8,707 nucleotides of DNA from an uncultured Mollicutes bacterium (GTDB lineage Bacteria > Bacillota_I > Bacilli_A > Acholeplasmatales > Anaeroplasmataceae). Below, one piece after another: positions 1 to 7,224 of this stretch (the stretch's first letter is position 1; every line of letters begins with the position of its first letter). Location: positions 1-8,707 of the forward strand of contig CAMWJY010000023.1 of the NCBI GenBank assembly GCA_947174685.1, written 5' to 3'. Below the pieces are notes generated by a model. It searched no databases. It was not told where the DNA came from and saw only the letters and a program-made list of their open reading frames with translations. Position numbers and translations under genes: made by a program.

Positions 1-419
1 AAATAGTATAGTGTAATATTACATACTCCTATTGCCTTACAATATCCATTTTCATATAAATATTCTAAGCCTCGCCAGGTATCTAATAATTCCTCATAGC
101 TTCTTGGCATCCAGTGAATAAAATATATATCTACATAAGATAAACCTAAGGCTTTAAGACTTTTTTTACATTCATTAATTGCCTCATGAAATCCTACTTT
201 TTTAGCATAAAGCTTTGTGCTTACAAGAATAGATTCTCTATCAATATTGCTATCTGCAATTGCCTTGCCTACTTCTCTTTCATTTTGATATACAGAAGCA
301 GTATCAATAAGTCTATATCCCGTTTTTAAGGCATGTAAAACACTTGTATAAGTATCGGTTCCTTCCAAAAGGAAGGTTCCGATACCTAATTTAGGAGTAC
401 TAGCCTTTACATCAATCAT
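1..419 (-). CDS. Aldo/keto reductase, N-terminal half (runs off left edge)
   Basis: This is an NAD(P)H-dependent aldo/keto reductase, a cytoplasmic TIM-barrel enzyme that reduces sugar or other carbonyls. The reading frame is open from the ATG at 417-419 to the window edge, giving 139 complete codons, about half the usual 270-280. The sequence shows an LGIGTF start, GYRLIDTASVYQNEREVG, STKL, LGLSYVDIYFIHW and AIGVCN. The expected catalytic tetrad is present as D39, Y44, K69 and H102. The start is fixed by the family N-terminus and by an ATGA overlap with the stop of the upstream beta-helix gene. No clear Shine-Dalgarno precedes it, so translation is probably coupled to the upstream gene. A strong hairpin spans codons 12-23. 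In this operon it may reduce a keto-sugar or unsaturated-uronate product, but the substrate is inferred from context only. The family call is secure; the C-terminal half is not visible. Confidence 0.93.
   Translation of the reverse strand, partial: MIDVKASTPKLGIGTFLLEGTDTYTSVLHALKTGYRLIDTASVYQNEREVGKAIADSNIDRESILVSTKLYAKKVGFHEAINECKKSLKALGLSYVDIYFIHWMPRSYEELLDTWRGLEYLYENGYCKAIGVCNITLYY
352..385. repeat. Inverted repeat / hairpin inside the aldo/keto reductase start
   Basis: The left arm GTATCGGTTCCTTCC (352-366) and right arm GGAAGGTTCCGATAC (371-385) flank a 4-base AAAA loop (UUUU in the mRNA). Thirteen of 15 positions pair; the only mismatches are two adjacent T-T positions (U-U becomes A-A in the minus-strand transcript). 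It lies 32 to 67 bases downstream of the first base of the aldo/keto reductase start codon and encodes residues 12-23. No U-tract follows on the minus strand, so it does not look like an intrinsic terminator. It could slow translation or protect the mRNA, or be coincidental. Confidence 0.6.
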
Positions 420-2641
420 TCTGCAAAGATGATGCAAGGCCAAATGGTTTCTGCATTTCCAATCATATTTCTAACGCTGGAATATGCAGCATCCATTGTT
501 TCATTTGTAATTATAAAGGTGAAATTATCAGATTTTAATTTATTCTTCATAAAATCAGTAATATCAATATAGTAAGTTAAGAATGATTCATTTACAGCAA
601 CACACTCAAAATCTGTAGCAAGTACACATTCGTTATTTGGATCATAAATCTTAGCCTCATAAGGATAAGAGGTAATTGGATATTCTCCACTTGGATCCCA
701 AGAAAGACTTGAATTGTTTGTTGGGTTATTTATGTATGGAGCATTTCCCCAGGTTAATTCTTTTGCTTCCCATTCCAAATCCTCTTTTACCCAGAAGAAG
801 AAATGCTGTTTAGCACTCTTAGAGGTTGTAGTAATTCTTACATAAACCTTTGAAGAGGATTCTAATACAGAGCGATCAATATTGTATTGTTCATAGATTA
901 CACGGTTAAATAATGGTTCAACGTGTGAACCCTTGAAGTAATAATAGCCTGTTGGGTTAATTGTACTTTCATAATTTCCACGATTTATATTGCCTTCTTG
1001 AACTGGATATACGCAGGTTCCCTCAACTGGATCAAAGTAGTTAGACATTGGTGGTAAAACAAAATCTGCTTTGTCAGATAAAATTTCATTTGCACAGCTT
1101 ACAAACTGATTATTTTTAATCTTTGTTCCATCCTTATAGGTTTCAAAGTACATTGCAGTTTTTACATTTTTAATGGTATTACTTTGAATATCTAGCTGAT
1201 ATAAACCGATAGATGGATCATTCCATACATAGGAATAGTATGAAGAAATACCAACGCTTTCTCCAACGATATTAGAAATTTCATTATTTCTAATAGTTGT
1301 ATTTGGACCAAAGGTAATACGAATTCCTGTAGAGCCTTCCTTTAAATTCTTAAATACATTATTATAAATCTGTGTATCTGGAGTGCCATAGGAAACTTGA
1401 ATTCCACCTAAAGCATTTTCCACTTCATTTCCATAGATAACATTTCCAGGTCCAGTAGCATCATGAGTAGATCCAGGGTTTCCTAAACCTATTCCTGTTT
1501 TTGTAACGTTAGCTACTTTATTTTTAGTAAATACATTTAAGAACTCATCCTCACCATGTAAATCTAGTGGCTCATCCTGACAGCCATCAATTGAGTTATT
1601 ATAAACTACGTTGTTATGAGTAACATAGGATAATATAATCGCATGACGTAAATAAGGACCCTTAAATGTGTTATCTGATATAAAATTATATCTTGAATCT
1701 GTAGTAGAGCCAACCATACTGAAGCTTTCAAAGCCGTTTCCAGTAATACAGATTCCGTAGCCAGCACCACCGCCACCTATATCAGTAGCATCAGAAATTT
1801 CACAATCCTTAACCTTACAATCCTGTGTCTTCTTTAAAGCAATTGCACTTTCCTGGAAATAAGAAATCTTACAGTTCTTTATGACAACATTTCGAGTACT
1901 TTCAATTGGATCTGTATTTACTACAGAAATTTGTACCTTAGGTGCATATTGATTGCCCTCTGGATTGTTTCTGCTTGTGCTTAAATCTGTTGGCATGTTT
2001 TCAGCAGGTACTTCTGCTGTAAATGTCAAATCACTAATTGTAACATCAGATGCATTCATAACTGCTAATGTTGCAGTAGATTTTGATAGGTTATCATTTG
2101 CACTAAATTTAGATACTAAAATTGTATTATCTTTACCTGCTCCTCTAATACCTATACCATTTGTATAAATGTAGATGTGAGCAAAGTGAGGACTACTTAA
2201 AGTGTTTGAAGAAAAGTAATATTTTCCTGCAGGGAAGTAAATATAATCTCCTTCTTTTGCAGAAGCTATTGCTTGCTTTACAGCAGTTGTATTATCAAAC
2301 TCTTCATCATTGGCCTTTGCGCCAAACATAACAACATTAATTCTGGTTCCTGTTGCTTCCTTATCTGCCGGAAGCTCATGTACTGTTCCATCTGGATTAT
2401 AAAAGCCAGGTTTAGTATAATCCTTATTATGTCCCCAATCTCCGGTATATTCATAATCTAAACCATCAATATAATTTGGGTCTAAAGAAGGATCAATACG
2501 CTTTTCTACATCTACATCGTCTGTACCATTATCATCTAGCTTTGAATTTGGCTCTGATGGTTTTTCTGTTTCAGTTGGTTTACATGCAACTAAAGAAATT
2601 CCAAAGAGCAAAGTAAGAAGCATTACTAAAAATCGTTTCAT
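416..2641 (-). CDS. Surface lipoprotein, right-handed beta-helix with C-terminal DNRLRE-like domain
   Basis: A 741-residue secreted lipoprotein, probably a polysaccharide lyase, epimerase or glycan-binding protein on the outer face of the membrane. A signal peptide ends in lipobox LVAC with lipidated C20, followed by a Ser/Asp/Glu-rich linker to about residue 50. A Pectate_lyase_3-like beta-helix begins at RINVVMFGAKA (about 100-110) and continues to about residue 520. Conspicuous helix motifs are DIGGGGAGYGI (287-297), RH at 332-333, THNN (341-344) and LDLHGEDEFLN (359-369). Residues about 560-741 resemble a DNRLRE-type beta-sandwich (VYVRI at 599-603, LTWGNAP at 629-635, YYIDITDFM at 690-698). 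The start follows AAAGGAA. It is paralogous to the gene immediately upstream, with about half of helix residues identical by eye. The stop TGA overlaps the aldo/keto reductase start. No enzymatic family can be assigned with certainty. Confidence 0.85.
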   Translation of the reverse strand: MKRFLVMLLTLLFGISLVACKPTETEKPSEPNSKLDDNGTDDVDVEKRIDPSLDPNYIDGLDYEYTGDWGHNKDYTKPGFYNPDGTVHELPADKEATGTRINVVMFGAKANDEEFDNTTAVKQAIASAKEGDYIYFPAGKYYFSSNTLSSPHFAHIYIYTNGIGIRGAGKDNTILVSKFSANDNLSKSTATLAVMNASDVTISDLTFTAEVPAENMPTDLSTSRNNPEGNQYAPKVQISVVNTDPIESTRNVVIKNCKISYFQESAIALKKTQDCKVKDCEISDATDIGGGGAGYGICITGNGFESFSMVGSTTDSRYNFISDNTFKGPYLRHAIILSYVTHNNVVYNNSIDGCQDEPLDLHGEDEFLNVFTKNKVANVTKTGIGLGNPGSTHDATGPGNVIYGNEVENALGGIQVSYGTPDTQIYNNVFKNLKEGSTGIRITFGPNTTIRNNEISNIVGESVGISSYYSYVWNDPSIGLYQLDIQSNTIKNVKTAMYFETYKDGTKIKNNQFVSCANEILSDKADFVLPPMSNYFDPVEGTCVYPVQEGNINRGNYESTINPTGYYYFKGSHVEPLFNRVIYEQYNIDRSVLESSSKVYVRITTTSKSAKQHFFFWVKEDLEWEAKELTWGNAPYINNPTNNSSLSWDPSGEYPITSYPYEAKIYDPNNECVLATDFECVAVNESFLTYYIDITDFMKNKLKSDNFTFIITNETMDAAYSSVRNMIGNAETIWPCIIFAE

Positions 2642-2648
2642 TCTATCA

Positions 2649-2655
2649 TTCCTTT
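2649..2655 (-). promoter_or_regulatory. Ribosome binding site of the 741-residue beta-helix lipoprotein gene
   Basis: AAAGGAA on the minus strand lies 7 bases before the ATG at 2639-2641. It sits in the 19-base gap after the previous gene's TAA, the longest gap in the window, and supports the signal-peptide start. Confidence 0.7.
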
Positions 2656-2660
2656 CTTTT

Positions 2661-4454
2661 TTAATTTATTTTATTATCTTCCTGATAAGTGTTCGGTCCA
2701 TTATTGATTACAATGCCATCCTGACAGGAAAGAATTTCATTTCTTATCAGCTGTGTAAATTGTGTTCCTCTTGCAACAGTCACACCATATTTACAATTGA
2801 CAAAAGTATTTTCATAAAGCACATTTCCATAACCACTTTCATCATGTGAGGATCCTGTATTACCAAGACCTAAGCCCGCTCCTCTTCTAGAGCCAGAGCC
2901 ATAATTCTTAACAAACATATTTAAAAATTCATCCTGTCCATGAACGTCATAAGCATCATCAGCAGTATCTGTTACTTCATTATTATAGAATAGATTATTA
3001 TGAGTTACATAGGATAGAATAATTCCATGTCTAATGTATGGACCTATTACCTTAACCCCTGTAATAATGTTATAGCAGGAGTCTTGGTTTGTACCAACAA
3101 AGTTGAAATATTCATGACCATAGCCTCTAAGCTCAATACCATAGCCAGCACCACCGCCACCAAGGTCAGTAGCCTTAGTAATTACAGAATCAGCAATCTT
3201 ACAATCTCTTGTACAGAAAAGTCTGATTCCATCATACTGGAAATATTCAATATAAACATCATGAATATAAATGTTTTTTGTAACGGTTAAAGAACTCGTA
3301 TTAAAAACAGATATTCCAAATGCTGGAGCAGTTGCATTTCCTTTTGGATTATTTACTGTTGTATTGTTATAATCTTCAGGAAGGCAGGAATCATCTGTAT
3401 TTGCTGTAAATCCAAGATTGGAAATCGTGCAATTTGACATATTTCCAACTGCTAAAATTGTTGTCTTTTTTCCATAGGTTGCATGCACATATTCTCCATT
3501 CAAGAAGTTGGAAACTAAAATGGATTCTTCTTTTCCCTCGCCAATTAAATTCACGCCTTCCTTAAGCTGAATATGAGTATAATAAGGGTAGGTGACAACT
3601 GCTGTAGAGAAATAGTATTTTCCCTTTGGAACAAAAACCTCATCACCAAAGCTAGCAGATGCAATTGCATTTTTAAAGGCAGTTGTATTGTCAAAATCCT
3701 CTTGATCTGCTTTTGCACCAAACATTTTTACATTGATTCTTTTCCCTGTAGTTTTATTTTCTTTAAAATCATTATGCTCAGTTCCATCTACATTCAAAAG
3801 TCCTGGATAAAGATAGCCTTTATAATATGGAAAGCTCTTAGCTTTTTCCTCATCCATTTTGAAATCATAGTCAGTAGTATAATTGATATTGTACTTTACA
3901 GCCTCTACTGATGCTTTTACTACAACATCGAATTTTTTTTCTTTAACTTCACCTTTATAAGTCAACTTAACAGTTAAAGTGACAGTTTCATCTTCTTTCC
4001 CTCGATTTATTTTTCCTAAGGAGGAAAGCACCTCTTCTTTGTTAGAACTCCATTCTAGAGTTACCCCATCCTTAATTGTAGGTAATTCTAGGTCCTTCAT
4101 TGTCACATCCGGAAGCTTTAAATTATCATATACCGTTTGAAAGGTTTTATCCTCTGGTGGTGTTATTTCTGTCCACTTTGCATAAAGTGTGGCATCGGCT
4201 GTAATTTTAGCCCCCTCAACTGCCCCAGTATCAAATGCACTATCTATATACCAGCCATCAAAGTTCCAGCCCTCTTCTGTTAATACTGGTAAGCTAGATG
4301 GTAAAGCTGTAACACCAGTTACCTTATCAGGTTGAGTTCCATGTCCATTAATCACATATGTGACACTATAGGTGTCTGGAGCTGGTGGTTCTTCAGTCGC
4401 TACACATGCAAATAAAAATGGAATCAATAAAACCAAAAATAGTAGCTTTTTCAT
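2661..4454 (-). CDS. Surface lipoprotein with InlB repeat, Ig-like domain and short right-handed beta-helix
   Basis: A 597-residue secreted lipoprotein with signal peptide and lipobox LFAC (C17). Domains in order: a Listeria-Bacteroides (InlB B-type) repeat at about 28-95, with the diagnostic FDGWY (65-69) and LYAKW (90-94); an atrophied bacterial Ig-like domain at about 103-181 (LEWSSNKEEVLS, LTVKLTY); a connector; then a Pectate_lyase_3-like beta-helix from RINVKMFGAKA (about 239-249) to the end. The helix keeps the motifs of its downstream paralogue: DLGGGGAGYGI (430-440), RH (475-476), THNN (484-487) and YDVHGQDEFLN (502-512). It stops at EDNKIN, where the paralogue continues for about 290 more residues, so it lacks the last coils and the C-terminal sandwich. 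The next gene starts 19 bases later, so no remnant of a longer reading frame remains. The start is supported by AGGTGA. It probably binds or cuts an extracellular glycan; enzymatic class unknown. Confidence 0.85.
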   Translation of the reverse strand: MKKLLFLVLLIPFLFACVATEEPPAPDTYSVTYVINGHGTQPDKVTGVTALPSSLPVLTEEGWNFDGWYIDSAFDTGAVEGAKITADATLYAKWTEITPPEDKTFQTVYDNLKLPDVTMKDLELPTIKDGVTLEWSSNKEEVLSSLGKINRGKEDETVTLTVKLTYKGEVKEKKFDVVVKASVEAVKYNINYTTDYDFKMDEEKAKSFPYYKGYLYPGLLNVDGTEHNDFKENKTTGKRINVKMFGAKADQEDFDNTTAFKNAIASASFGDEVFVPKGKYYFSTAVVTYPYYTHIQLKEGVNLIGEGKEESILVSNFLNGEYVHATYGKKTTILAVGNMSNCTISNLGFTANTDDSCLPEDYNNTTVNNPKGNATAPAFGISVFNTSSLTVTKNIYIHDVYIEYFQYDGIRLFCTRDCKIADSVITKATDLGGGGAGYGIELRGYGHEYFNFVGTNQDSCYNIITGVKVIGPYIRHGIILSYVTHNNLFYNNEVTDTADDAYDVHGQDEFLNMFVKNYGSGSRRGAGLGLGNTGSSHDESGYGNVLYENTFVNCKYGVTVARGTQFTQLIRNEILSCQDGIVINNGPNTYQEDNKIN

Positions 4455-4460
4455 AAGTAT

Positions 4461-4466
4461 TCACCT
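4461..4466 (-). promoter_or_regulatory. Ribosome binding site of the InlB/beta-helix lipoprotein gene
   Basis: AGGTGA lies 6 bases before the ATG at 4452-4454. Its first bases belong to the TAG stop of the solute-binding lipoprotein gene, so termination and re-initiation are close together. It is weaker than the AAAGGAG sites of the two genes upstream. Confidence 0.55.
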
Positions 4467-6453
4467 ATTTATTCTTTGTACGATTGTATGCAGCCTGATA
4501 AATTTCAATATATTCATCAATATTAGCCTTTTCATAAGATTTTTTGATTTCAGCAGAGGTTTTCACTGCATTTTTATCAGAATGAATATATAAGTAAATC
4601 ATATTAATCTGATCATCACCAATAGATAACGTGGCTAATCTAGCAGATTCCTGTTTTGTTAGCGAATAGCATGGAGCAGATAATTCTAATAGCTTAGAAG
4701 GCTTGTTATATCCTAAAGTTAAAACACCACATTTCTCATATAGGTTATAGCCCTCTTGAGCTTCTTTTGTCATATTTTGATATTCAAAACCAATATCTGC
4801 CTTATAGCCTACTGCCATACGAATTCCCATAAACTGCTGTCCAAAGGTTGCAACATCACCATTCGTGTAAATCTTAGACTGTTCTAAAATCCATTCAGAT
4901 AATGTAGGAACCTTAGCTCCGCTAGGAAGCGTATATAAATTTTCAAAATCAGCCATTACTCCTGGAATACCGAAGTTCTGAACATTACTACCAAAATCAG
5001 AAAAGAAGAAATTAAGTAATTCTAAAGATTTATCTAAGGCTTTGCCTGTTGTATTTTTAGAAATTGCCCAACCATCAATCATAACTGTTCTTGGAATTTC
5101 AATATAGTGATAGAATTTCCCATCATGCATACCCTCTAAGGTAGTTACAGGAGGAAGCATTGCCTTAACTACACCAGTAGGTGAGCTGGCAGCTGTAGAT
5201 GGAATAAAATCAAATGTCATAAAGCCTAACTGCTTTACTGTAGATGCACCTTGTGAGTTCACACTTAAATCAGAGGAATAAAAGATAGAACGGAAATCTG
5301 CACTATTATTTGTATCATCAAAATCAGGGTTAATTAAGCCTTCACTAAAAATTTGCTTCAAATAATCAAAAGCCTCAAATACCTCATCCTGATAGAAGCT
5401 ATATTGCAATGTGTCATTTTCATCAACAAACCATAATCCCGTATAGGTGTTTGTTCCATAAACTCTAGTTCCACCAAAATAATTGATTAATTTAAATATT
5501 TCAGCTCTTTGATTTTTAGTTCTAAAGAAGAATGGAATAATTTCACAGGTTCCACTTTGTCCTGTCGTAAATTTAAATAAAGTATTTGGATGAAGCTTCA
5601 TTACACGCCATAGGGCAACTAATTCATCAATATCATAGAATCCAGTCTCATCTAGATATAAGTCACTTCTTTTTTCTAAATCTGGATAGGTGGCATCAAT
5701 ATAAGAAATTAATTGCTGTCTAGCTACTGCACCAGTTAAAACGCCACCTGCTGCAGCTTGATTTTGAAGTTCAATTATATTTGTAGTAGTACGCGCCTTT
5801 GAACCCTTCCAATAGCCATTATAAGAAACATTCAATGTTTGTGTTTCTGGTAAAACATTGTCAGTATCAAGCAAGGTTTCGATCCAGTTGTTTCTTCCAT
5901 AAAAAACCTTAGAAAATTCATCTAGCTCAGCAACATAAGGTATATTATAGATACCTCCATCATAAGCTGTAAGCTGTTGTTTAATTAAAGGATATTCCTC
6001 TAAATAATTCATAAAATCTGGAAGCTTGTCCTTGTAATCTAATAGATTGACAAGCTTTCCTCTAGCACCATATTCCATGAAGGTTTCAGCTACATTTCCT
6101 CCATAAATATCAGCATCCTCAAAATTTGTTGCAGCAGCAATCTGAATCATATTTGCAGCAGTTTGCCCCTGAACAGTTACATCCTTAATAGTTATATCTA
6201 AATGATTTGCTATATAATTCCATGCTGGTTTAATCTGTCCATTTGTATAAATAGAACCATCTGGAAGTGTAATTGGTGTACCTGTATTATAGGTCAATGT
6301 CTTTAAGGCATTTCCTGTTGCGAAATTAATCTTTAATTCTGTTTTATTTTTATCATCAGTAGTACCTGGCTCTATCGGGATGTTTCTTCTACAGCTGGCC
6401 AAACCAACTAAAGCAAGAACTCCTAAGCCTAAGCCTAAAATTTTTTTATTCAT
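4465..6453 (-). CDS. ABC transporter extracellular solute-binding lipoprotein (LplA/LipO-like, family 1)
   Basis: A 662-residue lipoprotein that should capture oligosaccharides outside the membrane and pass them to a CUT1-type ABC importer. The signal peptide (MNKK, then a Gly/Leu-rich core) ends in lipobox LASC with C21. The mature part begins RRN plus an acidic linker, then shows features of large type-1 binding proteins: IKPAWNYIANHLDI (about 75-88), EDADIYGGNVAETFMEYGARGKLVNLLDY, GGIYNIPYV (167-175) and a C-terminal IDEYIEIYQAAYNRTKNK, close to the typical LplA-family ending. Its length, well above the 400-450 of ordinary maltose-type binding proteins, fits the LplA/LipO group. Permeases of the LplB/YtcP type normally accompany it and are not in this window. 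It follows the deaminase gene by 6 bases, with its ribosome site inside that gene's last codons. The ligand is unknown; the neighbours suggest uronate-containing oligosaccharides. Confidence 0.9.
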   Translation of the reverse strand: MNKKILGLGLGVLALVGLASCRRNIPIEPGTTDDKNKTELKINFATGNALKTLTYNTGTPITLPDGSIYTNGQIKPAWNYIANHLDITIKDVTVQGQTAANMIQIAAATNFEDADIYGGNVAETFMEYGARGKLVNLLDYKDKLPDFMNYLEEYPLIKQQLTAYDGGIYNIPYVAELDEFSKVFYGRNNWIETLLDTDNVLPETQTLNVSYNGYWKGSKARTTTNIIELQNQAAAGGVLTGAVARQQLISYIDATYPDLEKRSDLYLDETGFYDIDELVALWRVMKLHPNTLFKFTTGQSGTCEIIPFFFRTKNQRAEIFKLINYFGGTRVYGTNTYTGLWFVDENDTLQYSFYQDEVFEAFDYLKQIFSEGLINPDFDDTNNSADFRSIFYSSDLSVNSQGASTVKQLGFMTFDFIPSTAASSPTGVVKAMLPPVTTLEGMHDGKFYHYIEIPRTVMIDGWAISKNTTGKALDKSLELLNFFFSDFGSNVQNFGIPGVMADFENLYTLPSGAKVPTLSEWILEQSKIYTNGDVATFGQQFMGIRMAVGYKADIGFEYQNMTKEAQEGYNLYEKCGVLTLGYNKPSKLLELSAPCYSLTKQESARLATLSIGDDQINMIYLYIHSDKNAVKTSAEIKKSYEKANIDEYIEIYQAAYNRTKNK

Positions 6454-6459
6454 ATAGCA

Positions 6460-7224
6460 TTACTCCTTTACTAGGCAATAAGAATCTTCATCAATATAAA
6501 GCTCTGAATCCTTAACAGTTCTTAAAATACTTGCAGGACAATTTGGAGTGATTTCTCCTAATAAAGTATTTCTGATTGCATATTTCTTAGTAGGTCCTGG
6601 TACAACAGCCACCTTCTTCTTACAAGCAAGTAGTGGCGGAATTGTGATTGTTAAAGCCTGCTTTGGAACTAAATCAAGACGTGTAAAGCAGCCATCATTT
6701 ACCTGCTGATTTCTACAAACCTCATCTAAATCCACAACCTTAACTGTTAGAGGATCATTGAAATCACAGAAAGCTGGATCATTAAAAGCAAGATGTCCAT
6801 TTTCTCCAATTCCTAAAATAACCAAATCAATTGGCTTTTCATTTAATAGCTCATCATAAAGCTTTAAATCCTCTTCTACACTTGGTGTAGTACCACCAAA
6901 AGGATACCATTTTCCCATAGAAACATGATTTACTAAACGGTCCTCTAAGAATTTCGTGAAGCTTTGAGGTGCATTCTTATCAATTCCTACATATTCATCC
7001 ATATGGAAGCCTACAACCTTAGACCAGTCAATGTCTGTATTCTTTAAATAAGCTAGCATTTCATTTTGAGATGGAGCACTTGCAAAGATTACTCTTGCCT
7101 CTCCATTTTCTTTAATTGCTTCTTTAATAATTGCTTCTATTCTTTTACCAGAAGCTACTCCCATTTCATTTCTTGTTGAACTAATATGAACCTCTAGTTC
7201 TCCATACATTTTAATTTTTTCCAT
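6460..7224 (-). CDS. nagB: Glucosamine-6-phosphate deaminase (NagB) family protein, atypical active site
   Basis: A 254-residue cytoplasmic sugar-phosphate isomerase/deaminase. NagB converts glucosamine-6-phosphate to fructose-6-phosphate plus ammonia. MDEYVG (75-80) supplies D76, the equivalent of E. coli D72, and GIGENGHLAFNDP (138-150) is the second active-site loop. In that loop N142 and D149 stand where E. coli NagB has D141 and E148, while H144 (E. coli H143) is kept. FASAPSQNE (47-55) replaces the usual GSTP-type phosphate loop, and VPGPTKKYAIRNTL (208-221) plus CPASILRT (229-236) are also visible. To my knowledge this pattern recurs in a subfamily annotated as deaminases in Bacteroidetes and Firmicutes, so the exact substrate may differ from GlcN6P. 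It overlaps the lyase gene by 14 bp, and AAAGGAG lies 9 bases before the start. 6-phosphogluconolactonase is less likely. It is probably the entry point of amino-sugar catabolism in this operon. Confidence 0.85.
   Translation of the reverse strand: MEKIKMYGELEVHISSTRNEMGVASGKRIEAIIKEAIKENGEARVIFASAPSQNEMLAYLKNTDIDWSKVVGFHMDEYVGIDKNAPQSFTKFLEDRLVNHVSMGKWYPFGGTTPSVEEDLKLYDELLNEKPIDLVILGIGENGHLAFNDPAFCDFNDPLTVKVVDLDEVCRNQQVNDGCFTRLDLVPKQALTITIPPLLACKKKVAVVPGPTKKYAIRNTLLGEITPNCPASILRTVKDSELYIDEDSYCLVKE
6463..6469 (-). promoter_or_regulatory. Ribosome binding site of the solute-binding lipoprotein, inside the nagB 3' end
   Basis: AAAGGAG sits 9 bases before the ATG at 6451-6453 and is formed by the final GTA AAG GAG codons of the nagB homologue just before its TAA. 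The embedded position ties the two genes into one translational unit. Confidence 0.75.

Noticed and set aside
352..385. Intrinsic terminator between the beta-helix gene and the reductase
   Set aside because: The hairpin is inside the reductase coding region and no run of U follows it on the minus strand.
416..418. Mycoplasma-type recoding of TGA as Trp
   Set aside because: Trp codons checked are TGG, no gene here needs a TGA read-through, and the TGA at 416-418 ends the beta-helix gene exactly where the reductase begins.
2661..4454. Frameshifted pseudogene
   Set aside because: The frame is intact from signal peptide to stop, and no out-of-frame continuation exists in the 19 bases before the next gene. 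It is a shorter protein, not a visibly broken one.
1953..4593. Short open frames on the plus strand within the lipoprotein genes
   Set aside because: They lie entirely antisense to well-supported genes, lack ribosome sites or recognisable domains, and their composition reflects the opposite strand's codons.
6460..7224. 6-phosphogluconolactonase
   Set aside because: The MDEY and GHLAFND motifs fit the NagB branch better than the GHTASLFPG pattern of lactonases.
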